Source: an uncultured Oscillospiraceae bacterium (lineage in GTDB: Bacteria; Bacillota; Clostridia; Oscillospirales; Oscillospiraceae). Taken from it: a stretch of 13,349 nucleotides of DNA. The stretch spans positions 1 to 13,349 of the forward strand of contig CAKUPH010000057.1 in assembly GCA_934675115.1 (NCBI GenBank), written 5' to 3'. The notes beneath the pieces were generated by a model. That model was not told the DNA's origin, ran no database searches, and worked only from the letters and a program-made list of their open reading frames with translations. How positions within the stretch are numbered: the stretch's first letter is position 1; every line of letters starts with the position of its first letter. Shown one piece after another: positions 1-8,279 of the stretch. The position numbers and the translations under genes were made by a program.

Positions 1-1
1 G

Positions 2-45
2 CACCCCCTGATGTAGTTCTATTTTCCTACATCAGGGGGTGTTTT
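2..45 (+). terminator. Strong rho-independent-type hairpin, probably for a plus-strand gene left of the window
   Basis: A perfect 15-bp inverted repeat (2-16 with 27-41, starting CACCCCCTG) encloses a 10-nt loop. It is followed on the plus strand by TTTTG and more T-rich sequence, the form of an intrinsic terminator reading rightwards. It also lies just beyond the stop codon of the minus-strand operon and could end that operon too. The bases that would form the minus-strand U-tract lie outside the window, so two-way action cannot be judged. Confidence 0.8.
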
Positions 46-100
46 GTCTATTGTCCGTTTTTACTGGTCCTGTTCAATTTTCCCGTCCGGGGCGTTTTGT

Positions 101-919
101 TCAGAAATAGCTGCCCACGCCGGTGATCATGCCGGGCAGGTCGGCCCGGTAGTCCGGGGCGGCGGGGTCAAGGCTGTTGATGGTGAAGCCGTCATCGCCG
201 GAGCGGCCGGTGGAGTGGCAGTAGCGGCCGGCTCCCATATACATGGCCACGTGGCCGGGGAAGAACAGCAGGTCGCCGGGCCTCATGTGCGCCCGGTCGA
301 TCTCCCGGATGGGGAAGCCCTCCACGATGTTGGCGTCCCGGTAGATGTATACGCCGCACAGCATGTACGCCATGGACACCAGCCCGGAGCAGTCGATGCC
401 CATGGGGGACTTGCCGCCCCAGCGGTAGTGGGTGCCCGCGTACAGCAGGGCGGCGTCCACCAGCGCGGCCCGGAAGCCGTCCTCGTCGGCGCAGCACGGC
501 TCGGTGTAGTGGGGGGCCAGAATGGATGCCTGCACGTAGCCGGAGCGGCCGTCGGCCAGCAGCACCTTCTGCCAGCCGTTTTCCGGCTCTCCCGCCGGGG
601 AGACCACATCCCCCCGGGTGAGGGTCATCAGGTGCCAGCCCTGCACCTTGGGGGCGGACAGCACGTCGCAGAAATTTTTGTTCCGCACCACCAGCTTGGG
701 CAGCTTTTCCCACGCCTGCGCCGCCTCGTCCCCGAGGAGGAGCTGTTCTGCGGGGGCGAAGCCCTCGTAGCGGTAGGGGGTGCGGATCTTGTACCAGCCG
801 GGGGCGGGCTGCTCCAGCAGCTCCACCGCCATGCCGTACAGGGCCTCGTCCACCAGCGTGCTCTCATAGGTCGGCTCGGCCAGCAGGGGGCAGACGGCGG
901 TATTTACAATGGCTTTCAT
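101..919 (-). CDS. ykfC: Cytoplasmic SH3b-NlpC/P60 gamma-D-glutamyl-L-diamino acid endopeptidase (YkfC-like)
   Basis: This 272-residue protein has two SH3b-like segments (about 1-65 and 75-137) followed by an NlpC/P60 C40 peptidase domain (about 145-272). The catalytic Cys is C177 in the IDCSGL motif, the His is H223 in PGHVAMYMG, and the third residue is H235 in CHSTG. As recalled for Bacillus cereus YkfC (C238, H291, H303; ligand contacts Tyr226, Asp237, Ser239, Asp256), the same offsets from the Cys are occupied here by Y165, D176, S178 and D195. This supports cleavage of L-Ala-gamma-D-Glu-diamino acid peptides that have a free N-terminal L-Ala. There is no signal peptide, so it should act in the cytoplasm on imported peptides, not on the wall. 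The start is ATG with GGAGG 7 nt upstream, 33 nt after the LD-carboxypeptidase gene. It is the last gene of the operon. The family is certain; the exact specificity is inferred. Confidence 0.92.
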   Translation of the reverse strand: MKAIVNTAVCPLLAEPTYESTLVDEALYGMAVELLEQPAPGWYKIRTPYRYEGFAPAEQLLLGDEAAQAWEKLPKLVVRNKNFCDVLSAPKVQGWHLMTLTRGDVVSPAGEPENGWQKVLLADGRSGYVQASILAPHYTEPCCADEDGFRAALVDAALLYAGTHYRWGGKSPMGIDCSGLVSMAYMLCGVYIYRDANIVEGFPIREIDRAHMRPGDLLFFPGHVAMYMGAGRYCHSTGRSGDDGFTINSLDPAAPDYRADLPGMITGVGSYF

Positions 920-952
920 GGCGTTTCCTCCAATTTCAGGTGATGGGCGGCG

Positions 953-1873
953 TCACTCCGCCTCTTCCAGCCGGATGGTCCCGGCGCCGGCGTCCAGCGT
1001 ACACAGGCGGCCCAGCGGGAGGGCCAGCGTGGGCAGCACGTGGCCGCAGGCAAGGCCGGTGAGGGTGGGCTTGCCCGCCGGGGCGATGAGCTGGGCGAAG
1101 ATCTCGGGCAGTTCCAGCGTCTTTTCCGGGTACTCCGGCTGGCAGTCCGTCCACGCCCCCAGCACGATGCCCGCGCAGTCGTCGAACTTCCCGGCGTTGC
1201 GCAGCTGGGTGAGCATGGAGTCGATGCGGTAGGTCTTTTCCCCGATGTCCTCGAGGAAGAGGATCTTTCCGGTGGTGTCCAGCTCCCACGGCGTGCCGAG
1301 GGAGGCGACGATGAGGGACAGGTTGCCGCCGCACAGGGGGCCACAGGCCCTGCCGGGCACCAGTGCCGAGGGGGCGGAGCCCTCCGGACAGGGAAGCGTG
1401 CCGGACAGGCCGCCGAACAGCGCCCGCTTCAGCTCCGTCAGGGTGAAGGGGTCGGCGTCCGGCTCGGTGGACGGCATGGTGCAGTGGCAGCTCTCCATGC
1501 CGCAGTACTGGTTGAGAAAGGTGTGGATGGCAGTGACGTCGGAGTAGCCGCCGAACCACTTGGGGTGGCTGGCGATGAGGTCCCGGTCCAGCAGGGGGAG
1601 GACGCGGTGGGCGCCGTAGCCGCCCCGGATGCACCACACGCCGTGGATGGACGGGTCGGCAAAGGCGGCGTTGATGTCGTCCGCCCGCTGGCGGTCGCAG
1701 GCGGCCAGATAGCCGTCCCGGTTGGCGAAATAGCAGGAGGGATAAGGCACCGGTTCCAGACCGAGGAAGTGGACGAAATCCAGCGCGGGCTGGAGCTTTT
1801 CCTCCGGAACGGCGGAGGCGGGGGCCACCAGCGCCACACGGGCGCCGGGGAACAGGGGAGCAGGAGTGATCAT
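953..1873 (-). CDS. ykfA: LD-carboxypeptidase, peptidase family S66 (murein tetrapeptide carboxypeptidase)
   Basis: The 306-residue protein is collinear with LdcA/YkfA serine peptidases, which remove the terminal D-Ala from L-Ala-D-Glu-diamino acid-D-Ala tetrapeptides in the cytoplasm. Recognisable parts are the N-terminal ALVAPAS strand, IRGGYGAHR (about 82-90), the nucleophile elbow GYSD with S111, LFLEDIGEKTYRID with E208, and ACGHVLP with H278. The Glu-to-His spacing of 70 equals that recalled for E. coli LdcA (Ser106, Glu200, His270). The ATG at 1873 is chosen because GAGGTG lies 7 nt upstream and the protein begins at the family's usual point. The frame stays open for 125 more codons upstream, but those run antiparallel-free through the previous gene's 3' end in another frame. 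There is no signal peptide. The following endopeptidase gene acts on its tripeptide product. Confidence 0.93.
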   Translation of the reverse strand: MITPAPLFPGARVALVAPASAVPEEKLQPALDFVHFLGLEPVPYPSCYFANRDGYLAACDRQRADDINAAFADPSIHGVWCIRGGYGAHRVLPLLDRDLIASHPKWFGGYSDVTAIHTFLNQYCGMESCHCTMPSTEPDADPFTLTELKRALFGGLSGTLPCPEGSAPSALVPGRACGPLCGGNLSLIVASLGTPWELDTTGKILFLEDIGEKTYRIDSMLTQLRNAGKFDDCAGIVLGAWTDCQPEYPEKTLELPEIFAQLIAPAGKPTLTGLACGHVLPTLALPLGRLCTLDAGAGTIRLEEAE

Positions 1874-1893
1874 GGAAATGCACCTCGAACACG

Positions 1894-1948
1894 GGCCGCG
1901 AAGGCGGCCGGGAAATATGCGGCCCGGCGGCGTCGCTGCCGCCGGGCC
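1894..1948 (-). other. Two intercistronic hairpins between the OppF and LD-carboxypeptidase genes
   Basis: The 100-base gap holds two perfect inverted repeats. One has 11-bp arms (1921-1931 with 1938-1948, GGCCCGGCGGC) around a 6-nt loop. The other has 6-bp arms (1894-1899 with 1904-1909) around a 4-nt loop. Neither is followed by a run of T on the minus strand, so they do not look like complete terminators. They may protect or process the message between the transporter part and the enzyme part of the operon. Confidence 0.6.
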
Positions 1949-1973
1949 TGTAGGATTTGTAAGTCGGGACGGC

Positions 1974-2909
1974 TCAGAGCCGCTTGAGGTATTCGTCCCG
2001 CTCCTCGTCGCTGGCCAGCACGAAGTGGCCGGGAAGGATCTCGTGCCAGCTGGGCTGGTTGGACTCGGAGTAGTGGTGGCAGGCGGGATCGTACACCAGC
2101 AGCTTCTTCTGCCGCTCGGCGATGGGGTCGGGCTGGGGAATGGCGGAGAGCAGCGCCTGCGTGTAGGGATGGAAGGGGTGGGCGAACAGCTCCTCACTCT
2201 CGGCCAGCTCCACGATCCTGCCCTTGTGGATGACGGCGATGCGGTCACAGATGAAGCGCACCACGGACAGGTCGTGGGCGATGAACAGATAGGTGAGGTT
2301 CCGGGCCTTCTGAAGGTCGGCCAGCAGGTTGAGCACCTGTGCCCGGATGGACACGTCCAGCGCGGAGATAGGCTCGTCGGCGATGATGAAGTCCGGCTCC
2401 ATGATGAGGGCCCGGGCGATGCCGATGCGCTGGCGCTGGCCGCCGGAGAACTCGTGGGGGAAGCGGCTGGCGAACTCGGGCAGCAGGCCCACGTCGGACA
2501 GGGCCTGGGCCACCCGCTCGTGGCGCTCGGCGTCGCTCAGGTGGAAGCCGTTGGCGTACAGGCCCTCGCTGACGATATAGTCCACCTTGGCCCGCTCGTT
2601 GAGGGAGGCCATGGGGTCCTGAAAGATCATCTGGATGCGGCGGGTGACCTCGTGGTCAAGCTCCCGGGAAATGCGGCCGTTGATCTGCCGGCCGTCGAAG
2701 GTGACGGTGCCCCCGGCGGTGGGGTGGATGCGGATGACGGCCCGGCCGATGGTGGTCTTGCCGGAGCCGGACTCGCCCACCAGACCGAAGGTCTCGCCCT
2801 CGAAAATGTGGAAGGACACCTTGTCCACGGCGGTGAAGGGATGGCGCCTGGAGCCGAACCGCACCGTGAGGTCCTGCACCTCCAGCAGCTTTTTGCGCTC
2901 GTTATCCAA
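1974..2909 (-). CDS. oppF: Peptide ABC transporter ATP-binding protein, OppF/DppF type
   Basis: This 311-residue ABC ATPase energises uptake of peptides together with the adjacent OppD-type subunit. Walker A is GESGSGKT (45-52), the Q-loop Gln is Q97 in FQDPM, the signature is SGGQRQR (155-161), Walker B is FIIADEP with E179, and the switch His is H212. The oligopeptide C-terminal region begins at [12 protein letters not shown] (about 247-258) and ends in a PGHFV-containing tail of the Lactococcus/Bacillus OppF kind, without the paired cysteines seen in many relatives. The first codon is TTG: it lies 9 nt after GGGAG and overlaps the last 8 bases of the upstream ATPase gene, so translational coupling is likely. 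The substrate is inferred from the neighbours to be murein peptides. Confidence 0.93.
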   Translation of the reverse strand: MDNERKKLLEVQDLTVRFGSRRHPFTAVDKVSFHIFEGETFGLVGESGSGKTTIGRAVIRIHPTAGGTVTFDGRQINGRISRELDHEVTRRIQMIFQDPMASLNERAKVDYIVSEGLYANGFHLSDAERHERVAQALSDVGLLPEFASRFPHEFSGGQRQRIGIARALIMEPDFIIADEPISALDVSIRAQVLNLLADLQKARNLTYLFIAHDLSVVRFICDRIAVIHKGRIVELAESEELFAHPFHPYTQALLSAIPQPDPIAERQKKLLVYDPACHHYSESNQPSWHEILPGHFVLASDEERDEYLKRL

Positions 2910-3951
2910 TGCGGTTCACTCCCTTCTCGCGGAGAACGCGGATGTGCTCAGGGGGCTCCACCTTGGGCGCCCGGGGGTCCAGCAGCCATGTGCGGGCCTT
3001 GTGGGTGGGAGACACCTCGAAGAAGGGCGGGCGCTCCAGAAAGTCGATCTTGAGGGCCTGCGGGTTCCGGGGGGCGAAGGCGTCGCCCCGGACCTCGTGG
3101 AACAGGTTGGGCGGCGTGCCCTGAATGGAGTACAGCGGCTCGCCCTTGACGCCCAGCTGGGGCAGGGAGGACAGCAGTGCCCACGTGTAGGGGTGCTTGG
3201 GGTCGTAGAACACCTCGTCGCAGGTACCCACCTCCACGATGTCGCCGGCGTACATGACGGCGATGCGGTCGGCCACGTTGGCCACCACGCCCAGATCGTG
3301 GGTGATGTAGATGGTGGTCAGCTCGTATTTCTTCTGCATCTGCTTGATGAGCTCCAAAATCTGGGCCTGAATGGTCACGTCCAGCGCAGTGGTGGGCTCG
3401 TCACAGATGAGGATCTTGGGGCGGCAGGCCACGGCGATGGCGATGACCACCCGCTGGCGCATACCGCCGGAAAATTCGTGGGGATACTGCTTGCAGCGGC
3501 GCTCCGGCTCGTCGATACCCACGTCGGTCAGCACGTCGAGGACGGCCTTTTTCGCCGCGTCGCCGTGGAGGCCCTGATGGAGCTCCACCGCCTCCTGAAT
3601 CTGCTTGCCGATGGTTTTCAGGGGGTTCAGGGAGGTCATGGGGTCCTGAAGCACCATGGCGATCTCCCGGCCGCGGATCTTGAGCCACTCCTTGTCGGTG
3701 CGGAACTTCGTCAGGTCGTCGCCGTGGTAGAGGATGGCGCCGCCGTCGATGTAGCCGTTGCCGTCCAGCAGGCCCATAAAGCTCTTGACGAACACGGATT
3801 TGCCGGAGCCGGACTCGCCCACGATGGCGAGGCTCTCCCCCTGATGGACGTCCAGCGAGACGCCCCGGATGGCGTGGAGCACCTGTCCCCGGAGGGTGAA
3901 TTTCACGTCCAGATCCTGAACGGAAAGGATGATGTTGTCTGTATTATTCAT
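2902..3951 (-). CDS. oppD: Peptide ABC transporter ATP-binding protein, OppD/DppD type
   Basis: This 349-residue ATPase is the partner of the following OppF-type subunit. Walker A is GESGSGKS (45-52), the Q-loop is [10 protein letters not shown] with Q102, the signature is SGGMRQR (161-167), Walker B is ILICDEP with E185, and H218 is the switch His. The C-terminal oligopeptide region carries [13 protein letters not shown] and IQGTPPNL. The stretch that in many homologues reads CxFxxRC is GDAFAPRNP here, so the cysteines are absent. That variant, with a [14 protein letters not shown] end, is familiar from Lactococcus-type OppD. The ATG has AAGGAG 7 nt upstream. The gene follows the second permease after a 153-base gap, longer than the overlaps elsewhere in the transporter block. 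Confidence 0.94.
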   Translation of the reverse strand: MNNTDNIILSVQDLDVKFTLRGQVLHAIRGVSLDVHQGESLAIVGESGSGKSVFVKSFMGLLDGNGYIDGGAILYHGDDLTKFRTDKEWLKIRGREIAMVLQDPMTSLNPLKTIGKQIQEAVELHQGLHGDAAKKAVLDVLTDVGIDEPERRCKQYPHEFSGGMRQRVVIAIAVACRPKILICDEPTTALDVTIQAQILELIKQMQKKYELTTIYITHDLGVVANVADRIAVMYAGDIVEVGTCDEVFYDPKHPYTWALLSSLPQLGVKGEPLYSIQGTPPNLFHEVRGDAFAPRNPQALKIDFLERPPFFEVSPTHKARTWLLDPRAPKVEPPEHIRVLREKGVNRIG

Positions 3952-3963
3952 GGAATCACTCCT

Positions 3964-4094
3964 TGCGGGGCTGTGTCCCGCAGAGTCTGGCGGCCGCGCC
4001 GGGGATTAAAATACGGTTCAGGCGAAGTTTGTGTCCGGCTGAAACGCCGCCCGCGGCGCGGAGCCTTCGCATCAAGGGGAATGAGGCCCCCTTG
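3964..4094 (-). other. Hairpins in the 153-base gap between the permease and OppD genes
   Basis: Two small inverted repeats are visible. CAAGGGG (4073-4079) pairs with CCCCTTG (4088-4094) 11 nt after the permease stop. TGCGGG (complement of 3977-3982 with 3964-3969) forms a 6-bp stem directly before the AAGGAG ribosome binding site of oppD. A G+C-rich CGCCG/CGGCG repeat lies between them. There is no terminator-like U-tract. The hairpin next to the ribosome binding site could affect OppD translation, which is inference only. No open frame in the gap looks coding. Confidence 0.4.
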
Positions 4095-4104
4095 GACATG
4101 TCTC

Positions 4105-5124
4105 TTAGACGTGGTTCTTCGGGTCTGCTGCGTCGGCAAAGGCGTTGCCGATGATGTAGAACGAGACGGTGATGACCGCCAGCACGATGACCGGGAAGAA
4201 CAGCTGATACCGCAGGGCGGGGACCATCATCACCTGACGGCCCGCGTTGATGAGGTTGCCCAGCGACGGGGTGTCCAGAGGAAGGCCGATGCCGATATAG
4301 GTGACGAATACCTCGTTGCCGATGGCGGAAGGGATGGCCAGCGCCATGCGCATGGTGATGACGCTCACCAGATAGGGCAGCAGGTTCTTGAAGATGATCC
4401 GGCCGGTGCCGGTGCCCAGACAGCGGGAGGCGAGGTTGTAGTCCCGGTCCCGGATGATGATGATCTGGTTGCGGATGAACCGGGCCATGCCCAGCCAGCC
4501 CGTCAGGCACAGGGCGAACACGATGGTGCTCACGCCGGGGTTCATGATGTAGGAGATGAGGATGAGCAGCAGGGTCTGGGGTACGTTGTCGCAGATGTTG
4601 TAAAGCTCGGTGAAGAAGAAGTCCAGCTTGCGGACATAGCCCCACAGCACGCCCATGAGGATGCCGATGACCGCCTCGACGACGGCCACGGAGAAGCCGA
4701 TGAACAGGGAGGTGCGGGTGCCGGACCAGATGCGGGCCCAGATGTCCTGCCCCAGATTATTGGTGCCGAAGATATAGCCCTGCTCGCCGGGGGCGAGATT
4801 GGCCAGCGTCCGGCCGTTTTCGGCGAAGTTGATGGTGATGGGGTCCCGCTGGCCGGGGAGATAGGGCTGGATAAAGGTGAAGGCCAGCGTGGCCACCATG
4901 ATGATGAGGAAAAACACGGCCACCTTGTTCTTGAAGAAGGCCCGGAGGGTGGCGCCCCAGTAGGAGTAGTTGGAGTAGCCGCCCCGCTCCGCCTGCTCGG
5001 CGTCGAACCCGGCGAAGGAGAACAGCTCGTCGTCGGTCATGTCGGCGGCGGTGAGCTCACGCTCCAGCTGGCTGGACAGCGCGTCGCTCAACTGGTCGGT
5101 TTTCTGGTCGCGATAGCGTTTCAT
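4105..5124 (-). CDS. oppC: Peptide ABC transporter permease, OppC/DppC type
   Basis: This 339-residue inner-membrane permease is the second of the pair. A long hydrophilic, acidic N-terminus (about 1-60) precedes the first membrane segment (about 67-88). A periplasm-equivalent loop contains FGTNNLGQDIWARI (119-132), the hallmark of OppC/DppC proteins. Further membrane segments lie near 138-160, 182-215, 250-278 and 308-328. The ATPase-docking EAA-type loop is LASRCLGTGTGRIIFKNLLP (231-250). The ATG shares one base with the stop of the upstream permease gene (TGATG), so the two are translationally coupled. The long N-terminal extension is more typical of OppC than DppC in Firmicutes. Confidence 0.93.
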   Translation of the reverse strand: MKRYRDQKTDQLSDALSSQLERELTAADMTDDELFSFAGFDAEQAERGGYSNYSYWGATLRAFFKNKVAVFFLIIMVATLAFTFIQPYLPGQRDPITINFAENGRTLANLAPGEQGYIFGTNNLGQDIWARIWSGTRTSLFIGFSVAVVEAVIGILMGVLWGYVRKLDFFFTELYNICDNVPQTLLLILISYIMNPGVSTIVFALCLTGWLGMARFIRNQIIIIRDRDYNLASRCLGTGTGRIIFKNLLPYLVSVITMRMALAIPSAIGNEVFVTYIGIGLPLDTPSLGNLINAGRQVMMVPALRYQLFFPVIVLAVITVSFYIIGNAFADAADPKNHV

Positions 5125-6077
5125 CAGCGGGCGCCCTCCTTTTTGGCAAAGCTGATCCGGGGATCGACAATACCCATGAGGATGTCGCCGAACAGCAGGC
5201 CGAGAATGGAAATTGCGGCGTACACCAGCACCAGCGCCTGTACCAGCGTGTTGTCCTGACGCTTGATGGCGGTGACCAGCAGGCCGCCCATGCCGGGGAT
5301 GGAGTACAGGGACTCCACGTACAGGGAGCCCATGAGGGTGAACAGAATGGAGTTGGGGATGTACTGGATCAGGGGGACGATGGCGTTGCGGAACACGTGG
5401 TTCCGGGAGATGGCCCCGCCGGGCACGCCCTTGGCCCGGGCCAGCCGGATGTAGTCCTTGTTGGACTCATCCACCATGTACCGGCGCAGCCACATGGCGT
5501 AGTAGGCGATGTTGCCGATGGACAGGGAGAAAATGGGCAGCAGGTAGCTGCGGTAATCCCCCTGTGTGAACAGCATGGGCAGCTTCAGCGCCGACTGGGA
5601 GCCGGCGAACTGGATGAGGATGTGGTACGCCGCCGACGGCACCGCCTGAATGAGGACGATGAACAGCGTGCCCAGCCGGTCGCCGATCTTGAAGCGTGTT
5701 TTGGTGCTCCGGGCCATGAGGATGCCCAGCGGCAGGCCCAGCGCCAGCGAGATACACAGCGAGATCAGCCCCAATTGCAGCGAGATGGGTATCTTTTCGG
5801 CAATGATGGTGTTGATGGACACGCCCTTGCGGTACACGTTGGACACGCCCAGATCGCCGTGGGCCAGCTGGCCCAGAAAACGCCACAGCTGCTTGGGCAG
5901 CGGGTCCTTCAGGCCCAGCTGGGTGAGCTTGACGTCGATCTGGGTCTGGCTGAGCTTGTCGTAGTTCTCGAAGTAGCCCTCAATGGGCATGAGCCGCAGC
6001 AGCGAGAAGATGACGATGATGATGATCAGCATGGTGATGATGGAACGCAGCACCCGCTTGAGGATGTATTTTGCCAC
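5124..6077 (-). CDS. oppB: Peptide ABC transporter permease, OppB/DppB type
   Basis: This 317-residue permease has the BPD_transp_1 layout. The first membrane segment at about 9-30 (IITMLIIIIVIFSLLRLMP) is followed by an extracellular loop containing GDLGVS. Further membrane segments lie near 98-122, 136-158, 178-197, 235-257 and 282-305. The EAA-type loop for ATPase contact is DYIRLARAKGVPGGAISRNH (208-227). The start is taken as GTG at 6077 because AAGGAGG lies 8 nt upstream and the protein then begins AKYILKRVLR, as in the family. An in-frame ATG at 6143 would add 22 residues translated from intercistronic hairpin DNA. The gene follows the binding-protein gene after a 175-base gap with two strong hairpins. 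Confidence 0.92.
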   Translation of the reverse strand: MAKYILKRVLRSIITMLIIIIVIFSLLRLMPIEGYFENYDKLSQTQIDVKLTQLGLKDPLPKQLWRFLGQLAHGDLGVSNVYRKGVSINTIIAEKIPISLQLGLISLCISLALGLPLGILMARSTKTRFKIGDRLGTLFIVLIQAVPSAAYHILIQFAGSQSALKLPMLFTQGDYRSYLLPIFSLSIGNIAYYAMWLRRYMVDESNKDYIRLARAKGVPGGAISRNHVFRNAIVPLIQYIPNSILFTLMGSLYVESLYSIPGMGGLLVTAIKRQDNTLVQALVLVYAAISILGLLFGDILMGIVDPRISFAKKEGAR

Positions 6078-6117
6078 AGAAATGACCTCCTTGGTGGGGA
6101 GAGGTTGGGCCGAAGCC

Positions 6118-6203
6118 CCCGCATCCATGCCCCGGCGGGGCACAGATGCGGGAGTTCCGGACTGCGCGGACAGGAAGAGCCCGGAAAAGGGCTCTTCCTG
6201 TCC
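6118..6203 (-). other. Two strong intercistronic hairpins between the binding-protein and first permease genes
   Basis: The gap 6078-6252 contains a perfect 15-bp inverted repeat (6168-6182 with 6189-6203, GGACAGGAAGAGCCC) with a 6-nt loop. It also contains a second stem made of 8 bp (6118-6125 with 6145-6152) and 6 bp (6128-6133 with 6137-6142) separated by a 2x2 mismatch. A weaker TCCGG/CCGGA repeat lies at 6222-6235. None has a U-tract on the minus strand. In binding-protein operons such structures are known to protect the 3' end of the binding-protein message and lower expression of the permeases (malE-malF is the classic case). That role is inferred here. Confidence 0.65.
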
Positions 6204-6252
6204 GTATGGGATCCAAATTTGTCCGGCAAGCCGGAAAGGCGCGGGGAAAAGA

Positions 6253-8235
6253 TCAGCCCTTGGCGGCGGCCAGCGCGGCCTCGCGCTCGGTCAGCCAGGT
6301 CTGGTAGGCGGCCTCGAACTCGTCCATGCCCATAGAGGACTCCAGCAGATGCTGGCCCTTATAGCGGGAGGAGGCGAAGCCGAAGGCGGCATAGGGGCCC
6401 TCGAAGGGGTTGAGCTTGGAGAAGGAGTAATCCCGCTGGCTGGTGTGGATGGGGATGGCGAAGCCGTGATCCAGCAGGACGGCCTCGGCCTCGGCGAAGG
6501 TCTCGTACCGGGCCTCCTCGTCACCGTTGATGGCGAGGGCGGCGTTCACCAGATCCAGATACTCCTGATAGTAAGCCTGAGTCTCGGGATCCTCGCTGCG
6601 GTAGATGAAGCTGTACTTGGAGCTGTCGCCGAAGGGATCGACGATGAAGGCGGAGGCGTCGGAGAAGTCGGCGCCCCAGTTGCACTTGAGCAGGCCGTAG
6701 TCGCCGGCGCGGCGGACGGAGGACAGGAAGCCGGTCTCGGGGCCGGCCTCGACGATGACGTCGATGTAGTCGGTGCCCAGCAGGTTCTCAAGCTGCTGCT
6801 CCAGCAGCTGGCACTCGTCGGCCCAGTTAGTGGTGGTGGGGTTGTAGCGGACATAGACCTTCACGGGGAAGGTGCAGCCCTCGTCGGCCAGCTCGGTCAT
6901 GGCCTTCTCCTTGTACTGGAGGGCCAGATCGGAATCAAAGGTGTCGCCGTTGGTGTACTTGTCCAGACCGCCGTAGTAGGCGTAATCCTTGGAGGCGGCG
7001 GCGAAGGACAGCGGGGTGATGGTGTTGCTCAGCAGGGCCTCGGGCTCCTCGGCGTCGTACACCTGAAGAACATTGACGCGGTCAAGGCCGTGCATGATGG
7101 ACAGGCGGAAGTTCTCATTGTTGACGGCGATGTTCCAGTTGTCCGGCTCATAGGCCTCGTCGAACTGAGGATCGAAGTTGAACAGATACCAGTAGGAGTA
7201 GGCCACGTCGGGGCGGGAGGCGTGGATCTGGTCGCGGTAGCTGGCCATGAGGGAGGACAGCAGGTTGGAGGAGATGGTGGCCTGATCCACCTCACCCTGA
7301 AGGTACATGGTGGTGGACAGGGTGGCCGCCTCGGCGTTATAGGTCTCCTGAATGGCGTCCAGATAGACGTGATCCACATCCCAGTAGGAGGCGTTCTTGC
7401 TCATGACCCGCTGGACCTGAGGCTGGAAGTCGGACAGGATGAAGGGGCCGCAGTAGAGCATAGTCTCGGCGCTGGTGCCGAAGGAATCACCGGTTTCGGC
7501 GAGGAAGTCGCCATTGACGGGCATGAAGGCGGCCCAGCACAGCATGGACAGGAAGTAGGAGCAGGGGGAGTCCAGCGTGTACACCAGCGTGTAGTCGTCG
7601 GGAGCGGTGACGCCGATCTCGTCGGTGGTGACGGCGGGGACTTCCTCGATGACGTCGCCGTCCTCGTCCAGCTTGACGGGGTTGCCGGCGTCGTCGGTAC
7701 CGTCGGTGGCGGTCTCGAGGGCCAGCAGGTAGGCGGTGTATTCATAGTAGGCGGCGGCGTTGGTCACCTGAGCCACCTCAAAGTTGTACTCGTTGCCGGA
7801 GTCGTGGTTGGCGTCGAGGATGTAGTAGGCGGCGTCCACCCAGTCCTTGGCCTTGACCTCGGCAACCTCGTTGCCGTCCTTGTCGACCCACTTCACACCC
7901 TGACGGATGTGGAAGGTCCACTCGGTGTAGTCGCCGTTGTGCTCCCAGCTCTCGGCCAGGGAGGGCTGCACCACGCCGTAGGAGTCGTACTCGATGAGGG
8001 TGTCCACCACGTTGGCGGGGATGGACAGGTTGTTGTTGGAGGTGGTGACCAGATAGTTCATGGTCTCGACCTCGCTGGAATACAGGGTGCGGTAGACCGC
8101 GGACTCCCCGGAGGGAGTGGAGGATTCGCCGCCGGGGGCGGCGCTGTTTCCGGTGTCCTTGCTGCCGCAGGCGGCCAGTGACATGGCCATGACCAGCGCC
8201 AGCGTCAGGGCAAGCAGGCGTTTTGTCAGTTTCAT
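6253..8235 (-). CDS. oppA: Peptide-binding lipoprotein of the ABC transporter (SBP family 5, OppA-like)
   Basis: The 660-residue protein begins with a lipoprotein signal (MKLTKRLLALTLALVMAM...) ending in the lipobox LAAC, with C23 as the lipid-modified residue. A Gly/Ser/Pro linker follows, then a family-5 solute-binding fold. It should sit on the outer face of the membrane and deliver peptides to the two permeases. Family features are the VVDTLIEYD segment (77-84), PSLAESWEHN...WTFHIRQGVKW (91-116) and DDYTLVYTLDSP (213-224). Most relatives have about 500-560 residues; the excess here includes an acidic insert at about 150-206 with a DEDGD run. The ATG at 8235 is preferred over a TTG three codons upstream because AAAGGA lies 9 nt before it and would abut the TTG. 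Substrate preference for murein peptides is inferred only from the neighbours. Confidence 0.93.
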   Translation of the reverse strand: MKLTKRLLALTLALVMAMSLAACGSKDTGNSAAPGGESSTPSGESAVYRTLYSSEVETMNYLVTTSNNNLSIPANVVDTLIEYDSYGVVQPSLAESWEHNGDYTEWTFHIRQGVKWVDKDGNEVAEVKAKDWVDAAYYILDANHDSGNEYNFEVAQVTNAAAYYEYTAYLLALETATDGTDDAGNPVKLDEDGDVIEEVPAVTTDEIGVTAPDDYTLVYTLDSPCSYFLSMLCWAAFMPVNGDFLAETGDSFGTSAETMLYCGPFILSDFQPQVQRVMSKNASYWDVDHVYLDAIQETYNAEAATLSTTMYLQGEVDQATISSNLLSSLMASYRDQIHASRPDVAYSYWYLFNFDPQFDEAYEPDNWNIAVNNENFRLSIMHGLDRVNVLQVYDAEEPEALLSNTITPLSFAAASKDYAYYGGLDKYTNGDTFDSDLALQYKEKAMTELADEGCTFPVKVYVRYNPTTTNWADECQLLEQQLENLLGTDYIDVIVEAGPETGFLSSVRRAGDYGLLKCNWGADFSDASAFIVDPFGDSSKYSFIYRSEDPETQAYYQEYLDLVNAALAINGDEEARYETFAEAEAVLLDHGFAIPIHTSQRDYSFSKLNPFEGPYAAFGFASSRYKGQHLLESSMGMDEFEAAYQTWLTEREAALAAAKG

Positions 8236-8279
8236 CAGATCCAATCCTTTCTCAAATTACTTTGCGCCTTTGCAAGAGA

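Noticed and set aside
1874..2248. A 125-codon upstream extension of the LD-carboxypeptidase
   Set aside because: It overlaps the 3' part of oppF in another frame, and a proper ribosome binding site and family-typical start occur at 1873.
4073..4094. A terminator inside the operon after oppC
   Set aside because: The stem is only 7 bp and no U-tract follows on the minus strand.
2635..5259. An 874-codon plus-strand open frame
   Set aside because: It is antisense to the OppD, OppC and OppF genes, has no family features, and arises because high-GC coding DNA lacks stops on the opposite strand.
5983..8181. A 732-codon plus-strand open frame rich in Gly, Val and His
   Set aside because: It mirrors the binding-protein gene on the other strand, and its low-complexity composition is typical of an antisense shadow.
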